Source: Nemophila menziesii
Lineage: Eukaryota > Streptophyta > Magnoliopsida > Boraginales > Hydrophyllaceae
Reading direction: 5' to 3'
Length of the DNA: 64,000 bases
Assembly (NCBI GenBank): GCA_029959085.1
Contig: JARWIR010000015.1
Coordinates: 5,145,017 to 5,209,016 of the forward strand
A program made the position numbers and the translations under genes. The notes beneath the pieces were generated by a model, which saw only the letters and a program-made list of their open reading frames with translations, ran no database searches and was not told the DNA's origin. Positions within the stretch are counted from its first letter, which is position 1. Each line of letters begins with the position of its first letter. Positions 34,246 to 44,849 of this stretch are shown here, in pieces.

Positions 34246-34498
34246 TGTTATAAACTGGGATAATATAAGCTAAACTAGATGGAGAATTATAGAGAGAGTA
34301 ATATCATTATAAACTAAAGAAGAAGATAAAGATGGAGATAATTTGTTTCATGTATTCACAAGATCACTAGTCACATTACAAAAGAATAATCCTTATATTT
34401 ATAGGGTAACAAATGACTATTTACTTGCCACATATGTAAGAAATAAATAGTAAGACCTTTGGCCTTTGGACATCCACTTTAATAACTTATTCATAACA
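34246..34498 (-). mobile_element. 3' LTR of element H
   Basis: 253 bp. TATA box on the minus strand at 34403-34396 (CCCTATAAATATAAGG). Confidence 0.9.
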
Positions 34499-34510
34499 CT
34501 CTCCCTTGGA
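34499..34510 (-). promoter_or_regulatory. Polypurine tract of element H
   Basis: Minus strand TCCAAGGGAGAG, directly abutting the LTR start TGTTATG. Similar tracts recur inside at 35045-35060, 35251-35260, 36629-36639 and 38663-38673. Confidence 0.7.
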
Positions 34511-34530
34511 TGTCCATCCATTATGAAATA

Positions 34531-35495
34531 TGCCTCGTTAAAACCTTGCCAAGAAAACCCTGTGGGATAAAAACTTGGTCGAAGGGAAAAGAGTACATAT
34601 AGATAGAACTAATCATCTTGAAACGCTGCCTCGTTAAAACCTTGTCAAGAAAACCCATTGGGACAAAACTTGAACGAAGGAAAAAGAGTACAGTCTTGTT
34701 TGCACTTCTCCTGATGTTGGTAAGAGATTTCTGAGTTGTCGCATTTCAGTATTGTGGACCTATTTCTTGAATATTGTGGTTGACAATGATTTCATCAGGA
34801 AAATCTACAAAATTTGTGCGTGATTGTATCTGTCGAGTGTCAATATCCACATTCTTCTGTAGCTCGTGTGTGTAGGAGACTTTGATGAAATATGTTTTGT
34901 TTTGTCTCCTTTGATGCAACCATTCTAATTATGTGTGGTGCAAGCAATACTATCCTCATACAATACCATCAATATATTCTTGTTGAAATTATACCACACT
35001 TCTTTTAGGTATGTTGAATAATCCACTTAAATAAATATTTCATACCTCTCCCCCTTGGATATTCACTAAAAGATATGCCTCATTAAAATCTTATCAAGAA
35101 AACCCATTAGGACAAAACTTGATGAAGGAAAAAGAGTACACTAATCCTTGGGGGTTATGACACGTATTCAGTCTGTCTTATTAAAACCTTACCAGGAAAA
35201 CCCAATGGGAAAAACCGTGGTGAAGGAAAAAGAATGCAGAATTCAATATATTCTCCCCCTCATTACGACATTACATATTTCTAAATATATTTGTACCTTG
35301 ATGTCATCGTTAATGAAACTTTAATTAGTAAATCTTCTGGATTTTCACTTGAGGGTATTTAGTGATAGTAATATCCTTTTCTTGATCAATAAAAGAGTTT
35401 ATACTTCCTTTGACAATAAATATTTGCATGCCTCGTTAAAACCTAACTAGGAAAAACCCAGTGGGAAAAAACCTTAGTGAAGGAAAAAGAGTACA
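34531..35495 (-). repeat. Five dispersed copies of a 65-67-bp repeat in element H
   Basis: Copies at 34531-34597, 34627-34692, 35076-35140, 35174-35239 and 35429-35495. In plus view each begins GCCTCGTTAAAACC and ends GAAGGAAAAAGAGTACA, with CCCA(A/G)TGGG in the middle. Minus-strand forms of this sequence are, to my knowledge, familiar from the 3' untranslated part of plant Copia elements, which is the main hint to the class of H. Confidence 0.85.
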
Positions 35496-35669
35496 ATACG
35501 CAAATATCACATCATTATGATTATGACAACAATTACCGAGTATCCTTTCATAATTCATACACTTTTCAATTGTGATTTAAATAATTACGTTCTTCGAGAA
35601 ATTTTGTACTCCAGGAACTTTTTTATATTTCAGGAACTTCTCAATCTTAGATAATTTCATATTTAAACG

Positions 35670-36640
35670 CTCTAAGTACTTCAAGTACCTATCGTGCTTC
35701 AGGCACTTGTTGTGCTTTCAAACACCTTTTTTGTTTGGGCACATGTCATGCTTCTAGCACCTATTTTGTTTATCAAAAAAACTTTAATATCCATCTAATA
35801 ATCACTACACTGTATCAATATTATAAGAATGAGGACGTCTCCCCATAGTTAATTCTAGGTTTCTGCAGAACCTTCGTGATACAAGTAGTTTTTTTTTTTT
35901 TAATTTCAAAATTCACTGTTACACTTTCTATTGTCGTCGACATATTTCACCATTTTCGGTTTAGGATCCTTATTATTTATTTCAAGCGCTATTAAATGAA
36001 AATATATTAATCCCATAAACTATTCTAACAATTTTAAATATTTTCAGTAGACTAATAATAACTTTTCTCTTATTTAGGTACCTAGGTCCTTTCATGACCA
36101 TTACTTTCTGTAAGAGAAATTCATGTGCCAACATTAGTTGGCTTAATAATTCCTGTCGTATCATGTGGAGTGCACATTCCACAATATTTACCATTTAATC
36201 ATTTACTCATGAGATTTTCTTCTTTGGGGCATGGTATACTTTAAAACGGCAGGCTTACCACACTTCATGTGTTGGTTATATGTATTACAATTTACCAAAC
36301 TTCACGTGTTGGTTAGATACATTACATGTTCACCACGCTTCATGCGTTGGTTTGATACATTCGCTGGAATATTTTTTATGTGTCTATATGAGACAATAAC
36401 CTATGTTGGAGCGTTTGACAACATATTATGGGATCTTGAAATATTCTACATACTTGCAAATGTAGTAGTTATATTATTTGCAATACTCTGCAAATGGATA
36501 CTCCTTTAAACTTCAAGTTCCTATTCTTTAGTTTGTGTATAGAAATGATAAAATAAATTTTATTCCACGATACGTCACACAACTTCAGGTTGCCTTGTCT
36601 ATACGTCACGCAACTTCAAGTTTCCTTGTCTCTCCCCCAT
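35670..36640. repeat. Hairpin arrays 1-3 of element H
   Basis: Array 1: GTACTTCAAGTAC (35676-35688), GTGCTTCAGGCAC (35694-35706), TGCTTCTAGCA (35749-35759). Array 2: three tandem 37-38-bp units from about 36256 to 36375, with hairpins ACAC-TTCAT-GTGT (36260-36272) and ACGC-TTCAT-GCGT (36335-36347). Array 3: two 31-bp units at 36570-36632 with CAAC-TTCAG-GTTG (36580-36592) and AAC-TTCAA-GTT (36612-36622). Loops are alike; stems differ. Confidence 0.8.
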
Positions 36641-37526
36641 AATAAGGGGTAGTCACTTGGTAAAATGAATCTTCTGGTTCGTTTATTATTAGTCAACATA
36701 TCATTACTATCACTACGTGACCAAATCAGTCATTTAAAAATACAAAGTTCTTTGGATTATGAAATCTTTTCTTTTGCACAATGAGTGTTTCAACTGCTCG
36801 AATCTGTATATATATAACCCCAAAGAAATAACATATTCTATTTTTCATACACACTTCTGGTGAGACTTTAAATAATGCAAAAGATACATATTGTTACGGA
36901 CACTTGTGGTTTATACAAAATACTAATTTTGGATATTATCCTTTAAATTTAGTAAATTTCTTCGGGATTTACTTTTAACATAATTTTCCAATTTTGTACC
37001 ACAAGGTAACATAACTTTTGGGCATCCAAAAACTTTTAATTAGATCAACTAAATGTTTTAGTATTCTACGAGTACGCAAACACTATATAGTTCCACTTTA
37101 TCGATAATATCCATGCTTATCATTTCGTGATGGCTTATTTACCGTGACCTTTTACTTTCAAGATATTCCTTATTATTCCACTTCTGGTGGTATAAATTAT
37201 TTTTCTTACCTTAACCTCGTCTGGAGTTTGGGTCACCAAGATGTCAATTTCAGACACATTGAAAGACATCGCATTTTCTTCCAGAAACGCACTTCTATTC
37301 ACTTCAAGGAATGGTTTTTAGCTACGAAAAACAGTATTCAAGTCATCCCAGGTCAGTTTTTGTAGAAGCTGGAAATAATGAATTTGCTTAAGAGAATTTG
37401 ATTCTATATCTCCAGGGGAATAATTTCCAATCAGGGAATACAACATTAATTCACTTGTTTTGTCATCTACACATCTATTTATTTAGATAATTAAAATAGT
37501 TACATTCACTTTAGAGAGTGTATCTC

Positions 37527-38171
37527 CATTCACTTCGAGGAATGAAACGTTATAGTTTACAAGAATATAGAATGTTAAACCCTAATTTTGGGATAAAACT
37601 CTACTTACGATATTACTACTCCATGAGTACTTTCATAACATGAAATCTGTAAGAGGTCTTAACATATCTTTTTTTCAAAATACTTTTAACTACAATAATA
37701 TCTATTTCAATAGAATAATTATGTAACCTTGAAGTTTGGAAGTATAGCAAAGATATTCCATTTTTCCTTTGTATTCTCATGATTCAGTTAGCCTCCTCTT
37801 TTTTCTTTTTGCTTTGTTTCTAATCCTTTTTTTTTACGTTAAATATTGTTCATCACCTCATTAGTAAAAACAATCATATATGTCTACATAAAAATCATAT
37901 GTACTCTACAAAAACATACCAGCAAAGCAAACTATAAAACATCATCATGATTTTCAACTCAGGTGGCACGCTGATTCCAATACACGTTACAAGACCTAGC
38001 ATTTTCTTCAGGAAATGCAGTTTTATTCACTATAATGAATAATTTTAGCCAGAGAATACAATATTTAATCATATTTTTAACCCTACCAGTTTGTTTACAT
38101 ATCCATTTTCAAAGAGATTGAAAAATTTAACAATCGTTACAAGGAATGCAATTCCATCCACTACATGGAAT
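37527..38171. repeat. Hairpin array 4 of element H
   Basis: CATTC-ACTTCGAG-GAATG (37527-37544); GCATTTTC-TTCA-GGAAATGC (37999-38018, one G-T pair); TTATTCA-CTATAA-TGAATAA (38023-38042); ATTCCAT-CCACTAC-ATGGAAT (38151-38171). Looser relatives occur near 37290-37312 and 38268-38288. Confidence 0.75.
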
Positions 38172-38713
38172 GGTTTTGAGCCAGAGAATGTGATTTTATT
38201 CTATCAAGTTTTGTCACCACAATGTTTATTTTGATACGCATTTGAAAGTTATTGCATTAGTTTAGGGAATGTAATTCTAATCACTTCAGGGAATAGTATT
38301 ATGTAAATGGAACACGAATTATGATTATATCAATAATTATTACTTTACTTGCTTACGAGACAAACAATCTCATAATACTTTGTAAAACTTTTATTCGCGC
38401 TATAACTACTTCAGGAGTATATGCGTGATCTGATACAAGGAGACGTATATTTGTTCCACCCGGTAATATTACATCTGCCCATTTGAAATCCTCACTTAAT
38501 TTAATAGTACCTGAAACTGTACTAACATTTCTTTTTGTCCAATTGACTAACGAAGTATTAGATTGTCCAAATGGTAAGACTATAAGCATTTACAAGGGAG
38601 GGTGTAGGTTCAAACCCCTTATCATGCAAACTTTACACTTCATAAAATTATTTAGTTCAACTTTTCTCCCCCTAATTTTATGTCATTTTCATGAATAAAA
38701 TCATTTTGTTAAC

Positions 38714-39896
38714 GAACTTTCGGTTCATAATATTGCTTCAGGAATTATATAAATGAACAAATCTCTGGTTCATAAAAGTATCTCTATTAATGTGTAATCA
38801 ACGAACTCCGGGTTCATAAAACTTGGAATAATTTCATGATCAAGTCTTTTAAAAGATAGTTTATATTCCTTTTACTTGAAAAAAAATATCATTCTTAAAT
38901 ATTCATGAAACTCATATGAGTTATTCATCATAAATTTATCTTTACTTCAGACCTACTTTTTTTTTTAATTCTCGATCCATTAATTGGACTTCTGGTCTAT
39001 TGAGATTTGTTACAACTTTCATGTAAAAATACTCAATTTATGCTTCCGGCATAAATATTTTCATTTAAAATTTGAACCTTAATAGTAATATTATGCTTCA
39101 CACATTATTTTTTTTCTTTAGTCATCGGGCCTATAACAATTAAGACTTCAGGCCAATAGGATTAATTTTATACTTCTGGGATATGAGATTTTGTTTTTAG
39201 GCTTCGAGCCTATAAAATTTGTTTTATACTTCTAGCATATAAAGTTTGTTGTAACCCTTTCTTGAAAGAAATAATTTCGTTCGGACATACAATTTCATTG
39301 CTTCCTTCATGGATGTCTAATTTATTTCTCGATTTAATTCTTTCATGATTTTTCAATATTAAGGAAATTCATGAAAAATAGTCATTTAAATTTATATTAG
39401 CAATTACACTTTATTCCTTAATTCTTTTGTGTAATTTTAACAAAAATTGATATAGGCTTCTAGCCTTTAAAATTTGATCTAGGCTTCAAGCCTTTAGATA
39501 ATTTGCTTTTATGCTTCAAGCGTATAGATTTTTTTTTTTAGACTTCGAGCCTATGAGTTGATTTATCCAAATCAAAACTTTTATTTTGGAAAACATCATA
39601 GTCTTACAAATTTTTCTTTGTTTTCATAGTAGAGCCATATATAAAATGATAATAATAATCATTGTTGTTACACTTTGGCTAAGGTATATGACTAGCCACT
39701 ATAAAAATTCAATATTCCATTGAAAAGCACACCTATGTTACTCCATATTATATAATTTCTGCCTTTTAAGTTTTCGATTTTATGTTTCGGGCATATATTT
39801 TATTTCTTAGGCTTCGAGCCTATAATATAAAATTTAGGCTTCAGGCCTACAATTTTTTTTTTCTCAATGCTTCGGGCATTGTAGGCTTCAAGCCTA
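38714..39896. repeat. Hairpin arrays 5-6 of element H
   Basis: GAAC-TTTCG-GTTC (38714-38726) and GAAC-TCCGG-GTTC (38803-38815). Then an 8-bp stem ATTTATGC/GCATAAAT with loop TTCCG (39036-39056), TAGGC-TTCGA-GCCTA (39198-39212), AGGC-TTCTA-GCCT (39454-39466), AGGC-TTCAA-GCCT (39481-39493), TAGGC-TTCGA-GCCTA (39808-39822), TAGGC-TTCAG-GCCTA (39835-39849), CAATGC-TTCGG-GCATTG (39865-39881) and TAGGC-TTCAA-GCCTA (39882-39896). More degenerate copies lie between. Confidence 0.85.
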
Positions 39897-40124
39897 GAAA
39901 TATATCTAGTTTCATTTTCAAGCTATTCAAAACTATATTTACATATAGGTTTCAAGACTTTTTTTTTTCCTAAAGTGATAACCCATTTATCTGCTTGAAT
40001 AGTATATGAGTATTGTATAGGATGCAATGGAAGTCCATCTAATATTTATCGGTTGTCCTCTCTTATTTTCTTTGTTAAAAGAATATATATAAATTAGAAC
40101 AATATAAATCATACCTGGAAATAT

Positions 40125-40164
40125 TCTTCCTTGATTCGATCGGCAGAGACTCGTGCTGATAACG
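40125..40164 (-). promoter_or_regulatory. Leader start and probable primer site of element H
   Basis: Directly downstream of the 5' LTR the minus strand reads CGTTATCAGCACGAGTCTCT. This is where the primer site must lie. It contains ATCAG but is not a clean match to the tRNA-Met site of D, so the priming tRNA is unassigned. Confidence 0.45.
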
Positions 40165-40417
40165 TGTTATAAACTAGGATAATATAAGCTAAACTAGATG
40201 GAGAATTATAGAGAGAGAAATATCATTATAAACTAAAGAAGAAGATAAAGATGGAGATAATTTGTTTTATGTATTCACAAGATCACTAGTCACATTACAA
40301 AAGAATAATCCTTATATTTATAGGGTAACAAATGACTATTCACTTGCCACATATGTAAGAAATAAATAGTAAGACCTTTGGCCTTTGGACATCCACTTTA
40401 ATAACTTATTCATAACA
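40165..40417 (-). mobile_element. 5' LTR of element H
   Basis: 253 bp; minus-strand TATA box at 40322-40315. GTATT follows at 40418-40422. Confidence 0.9.
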
Positions 40418-40441
40418 GTATTGTCATTCTTCTTTTTATTA

Positions 40442-43400
40442 TTTTTTTTTTTTTTTGGAACGGTTACATATATTACAACAAGAGTCAAGGACCAAAATTA
40501 CCCTATGCCTAGTTTCGAGAACCTGTCAGTAAACGTGTCAATAGGTAAAGATCCGTCGGTTGCCCTGTGTCTGGCTTCTTTTGCTAGTCGATCAGCACCT
40601 ACATTAAACCTGCGGGGAATGTGCTTGAAGAAAGTTGAGCCCGATTCTCCGACCAGTTTGTGAATATGCCTAATGTATGGTCTAAGATCCCATCTAGCTG
40701 CCGACACTTGCTTTATACCCTGAACCAAGTCAAGGTTGTCCGAGAGAATAGTTTTCTCTCGTTGAGGCCATTGTTGTCCAATCTCAATCGCTTTAATGAT
40801 GGCCAGAGCTTCCCCTTCCACGCTAGAATTACAGCTGGCCGTTGTCATATGATTAACTCGTGTTCCATCTGCTGTATTAATTTGAATAATTCCTATCCCC
40901 GTGGGGAGATGTGCTTGTGTAAAGGACGCATCACACGTGAGTGTGAGCGTTGTGGTACATTCGAGATTCGTACTCCCAGAAATAAGCGTAGTGTTATTCT
41001 CGAGATTTGGATGTTCATTGTTGAACCAGTTTGGACCAAAGTGTTCCTGTACCTGAAAGTTAGTCGCACGGATCACTGTTTCTGGATCAATATCTGAATT
41101 ATTGTGTCGGCTCTTCATTTTCGCCTTCCAAAGATTCCACATCATCAATAAAATATAGAAAATAACAACTTCATTTTGCCAACCTCCTTTCGTATATATT
41201 TCAACCATCTTTAAGAACCAGTGGCCCACGTCTAGTTCAACGTTGTCCACACGTATCTGTAATGCCGATCCTGCCCAAATTAGTTTTGATACCCCACAGT
41301 TGAGCAATAGATGTTCCGTTGTTTCCTGATCTGCGGTGCACTAGCGACAGTTGATTTGGGCTTCACACTTTCTTTTTTCTAGATTTGTACCTGTCGGGAT
41401 TGCATTATTACAAACTTTCCAAGAAAATATTCTGACCTTTGTAGGTGTATTGGATCTCCAAATTGTTTTCCAAAGAATATCTGCCTCCGGTACACCTGTT
41501 GATTGGTGAGGTGCCTCGAAAAGAACCTGATCAGTAAGAATTTTGTATCCCGTTTTTGTCACGTAGTCTCCATTCTTTGCATGTGGCCATATAAATTTGT
41601 CAGGGTTTTCAGTCGGGAAGAAACGCGTTCTAAGTATAACTGGAATAATCGGAGCGGGAAATAGATCACTTATTAATTCTGTATTCCAAGTTGAAAGATC
41701 TATGTTCCAGAGTTCGTGTAGTTTTTCTAATTGACATCCCTGCGGACATTCTAGTTGCCATGCTGTGTCTAACCATTTATCATTCCAGATATTAATCAGT
41801 TTACCATTACCTATTTGAAATCGGCCGTATTTTTTAAGCATATCTCTACCTTCTATTAAGCTAGCCCAAGACCAAGTTCGAGATTGTCTCAATTTAACAT
41901 CGAGAAAGGAAGTTTTCGGAAAATAAATACCTTTAAGTAGGCGAGCTGCTAGTGTATCAGGATTGCTTAAAATTCGCCACGCCTGGGCTGCTAGTAAAGC
42001 TGTGTTCATGCGCTTAAAATCCTTGAAGCCCATGCCGCCAAGGAGTTTGCTAACAGCAAGTTTTTCCCACGCTAGCCAGTGTATTCGAGATTTCTCACCT
42101 GAATTCCACCAAAAATTCGAAATTGCCGATATTAATTTATTACAAAAGGTAATTGGAAAAGAGAAGATTGACATAGAGTATGCGGGAAGAGCCTGGAGAA
42201 CTGCTTTAATGAGGACTTCCTTGCCTCCTTCCGATAAAAGGTGTGCTTTCCATCCCTCTGTCTTGCTAAAGAGTCTTTCCGCAATCCATTGTAATGCTTC
42301 AACCTTTGACTGTTTATGACACAATGGGATTCCTAAGTATTTTCCAAGATTCTCCTTTTCCTGTATTTGTAGTCTGGTAGTGACTTGTTGACGTATGGCC
42401 TCCGGAGTGTCTCTGCTAAAGTAAATGGAAGATTTGTTGTAATTAATTCGTTGTCCAGAGGCCATGCAGTACTTTGTTATACAGTCTTCGAAATGTTCAA
42501 CTTCGTTGCCGTCTAAGGTTAGAAAGAAGAGCGAATCGTCTGCGAATAACAAGTGAGAAATAACCAAACAATTTCGCGTAATTTGTATACTTTTGAGATC
42601 ATTTTTGCTAATCTTCGTGTCAATTAAGCTAACAAGCGATTCAGTCATTAATGAGAAGAGGAACGGGGATAGAGGGTCACCTTGTCTTAATCCCCGTTGT
42701 GGTTTAAATTTCTGTAACCTTTCACCATTAAAATTTAATTGAAAAGTAACTGAAGATAAACAATTCGAGATCCAAGTGATCCATTTTTCATGAAAACCAA
42801 GTTTATGGAGAACTAGAAGTAAGAAATCCCAGCGTACCTGATCATATGCCTTAGCCATGTCCAATTTGATTGCCGCCATTGGTTTGGCATTTTTTCGTTT
42901 CTTTTTCATGTAAAAAGAGACTTCTTGTGCCACTAGTATATTGTCTTGAATGGCCCGTCCTTTGATGAAAGCTGCTTGGGTCGGAGATACAATAATTTCC
43001 ATGAATTCCTGTAATCTGTTAGCTAGTATTTTCGAGATAATCTTATAACCAAAGTTAACACACGATATGGGCCTATAGTCTCCAATTTGTTCTTGGATGT
43101 CCCCTTTGGGTATCAAGGTTATAAGGGTTTCATTTAAGGTGTCGAGAGAGATATTATTATTAAAGAAATCCTGGACCATGAGAAGCACATCATATTGAAT
43201 GATGTGCCAGTATTCCTGATAGAACTTACCATTTAGGCCATCCGGGCCTGGCGCCTTGCTTGGAGACATGTCAAAAACTGCTTTCTTTGTTTCCTCCATT
43301 GTCGGTTGTCGAAGGAGTTTTTCATTCATTTCCTGTGTGACTTTCTTCGAGATTCCTTCCAGTGCTTCATTCATCCGGTCTTGGTTACTTTCTTTAAATA

Positions 43401-43770
43401 GGTTCGTATAGTAGTGCTGAAATCCATTCCGAACTTCTGAAACCTCATCAACCCAAGTTCCCTGTTGATTTTTTATCCGAAGGATCCGATTCAGATTTCG
43501 TCGACTAAGGGTTGCTAGGAAGAAGAATTTTGTATTTTTGTCTCCATATTTTAGCCAGCTTTTCCGTGCTCGATCGTACCAATATTGTTCTTCTGCTTCG
43601 TATGCTTTTTTGATTTCTTGTTTAACTGTTGCTTGTTCTTCTAAAATTTGTCTTGTCACGGGTTGCGTGTCCAGATGGAGTAACTTCTCCGTTAATCTTT
43701 TAATATTAAGAGCGTTGTTGTGGAAAGTACGTTTACTCCAGATAGTCAGCGAATTAATTGTATAATTGAA
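40442..43770 (-). mobile_element. LINE 1: 5'-truncated L1-type retrotransposon
   Basis: Poly(A) tail seen as a T run at 40442-40456, preceded on the minus strand by a short 3' UTR and ORF2. Homology to LINE 3 begins around 43770, in the region between endonuclease and RT, so the endonuclease and ORF1 are missing. I found no convincing target-site duplication; ATTGTC near both ends (40421-40426 and about 43796) is too short to trust. Confidence 0.85.
40498..43770 (-). pseudogene. ORF2 of LINE 1 (RT, zinc-binding region, RNase H) with one nonsense codon
   Basis: RT motifs: A-P-G-P-D-G-L-N-G-K-F-Y, D-Y-R-P-I-S-C-V-N, Q-A-A-F-I-K-G-R, K-L-D-M-A-K-A-Y-D, G-L-R-Q-G-D-P-L-S-P-F-L-F and the catalytic F-A-D-D-S (near 42545). 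A zf-RVT cysteine region lies near 41390-41280. RNase H has T-C-D-A-S-F, E-G-E-A-L-A, S-D-N-L-D-L-V-Q-G and A-D-R-L-A-K-E-A. The only break is TAG at 41343-41341, where LINE 3 has tryptophan (C-L-W-C). The frame continues in phase to 40498. The ORF would perform target-primed reverse transcription; lacking the endonuclease, this copy is dead. Confidence 0.9.
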
Positions 43771-43951
43771 AAGAATAAGAAAAAAAAAGCACTGCATTGT
43801 CTGAGTTATCAGTATTTGTATGTAATGATTGAGAAGTATATTGTCCATGATTTATTGATTAATCTTTATAGTTAAAAGAAATAGTCAGTTGTTGGTTGGC
43901 GGTTTTTTTTCCCTTCTTCTTTATGATCTTGCATAATGTGACTAAATGTTA
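43771..43951. other. Short spacer between LINE 1 and a DNA transposon
   Basis: No identifiable feature. It may be remaining flank of D or other host sequence. The last three bases, TTA (43949-43951), are the target duplication of the next element. Confidence 0.4.
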
Positions 43952-44743
43952 GGCTAAGTCCAACAGCCTTCCAATTCTATTGCCATAATTGGGAGTTAAA
44001 CACTTATTTCCTATCAAATATTAACTCCTTAAAACTGTTTTGCTCCAACAGCTTCCCAATTTCAATTTTCTAATTTCAAAAAATATTATATTTTAATCAA
44101 TTAATTAATTTTTTAAATTCTCACAAATTTTTTATTTTATTTTTTTATTCTTGTGTAAATATGCGAAACAAAAAATAAATGTTAATATTTAAATTATAAT
44201 CTTTAAAAAATTAAAGATTAAAATGTAAAATATATAAAAACTATTTATAAATTATGATGGTATCATTTTTTGTCTATTAATTTAGTTATTAGTTTTTACT
44301 TAATTAAAAAAATTCATTAACTAATAATAAAAATCCTTTGTCGATTTATTGGATATGATTTATTTTAATTATTTTAATTATTAACTTATTTGTTAAATAA
44401 ATCGTTTAATGAATAAATTTTTTATTGATTTTGTTTAACTAATAATAAACATATTTACATATATAATATTAATAATTGAATAATTTATTTTTTACTATTT
44501 TTACTAAAATTTGATATATGATTTTTTACTATAAAATTTTAAAATAAATATATTTATAGATTATGAGTAATTAAAAAAATATTTTTATCAATTGGGTAGC
44601 TAGCCAAAAAGCTAGCCACATGTGGCTTGAAAATACACAAAATTGGGTACCCAATTATTGGGAAGCTCTTGAAGCTTATTTTGCAAAGATTCAACTCCCA
44701 ATTCTAGCTAAAAGCTAGAATTGGGCTCCCATTGGAGTTAACC
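43952..44743. mobile_element. 792-bp non-autonomous Harbinger-like element
   Basis: Termini GGCTAAGTCCAAC and (inverted) GGTTAACTCCAAT agree at 10 of 13 bases. The element is flanked by TTA on both sides (43949-43951, 44744-44746), the duplication typical of PIF/Harbinger elements. The interior is very AT-rich with no ORF. Two palindromes lie near the right end: GCTAGCCAAAAAGCTAGC at about 44600-44617 and CAATTCTAGC...GCTAGAATTG at about 44699-44723. Confidence 0.65.
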
Positions 44744-44849
44744 TTAGACGCTACATGATAAGAAAAAAAAAGGTATACTGATTCTTGTTTGAGTGGTAGG
44801 CCTTAATAAAAAAAAGGAAAAGAAAATATGTGTTCTTTTTGTCAGGCGG

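Larger units (their letters stand above)
34246..40417 (-). mobile_element. Element H: non-coding LTR retrotransposon with hairpin arrays
   Basis: 253-bp LTRs at 34246-34498 and 40165-40417 (TGTTATAAAC...TTCATAACA) differ at 4 positions by my alignment, about 98 percent identity. They are flanked by GTATT on both sides. The TATA boxes, the purine tract beside the left LTR and the leader beside the right LTR all point to the minus strand. The 5.7-kb interior has no gag or pol motif in any frame. It consists of five copies of a 65-67-bp repeat near its 3' end and many short perfect hairpins elsewhere. It must rely on enzymes from another Copia-type element, if the class is right. Confidence 0.85.

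Noticed and set aside
36231..38698. Frames at 36231-36509, 37144-37365 and 38353-38698 as genes of element H
   Set aside because: They match no gag or pol motif and coincide with the hairpin arrays; codon pattern looks random.
40421..43801. ATTGTC as the target duplication of LINE 1
   Set aside because: Six bases, not adjacent to the poly(A) tract, and other short matches are equally good.
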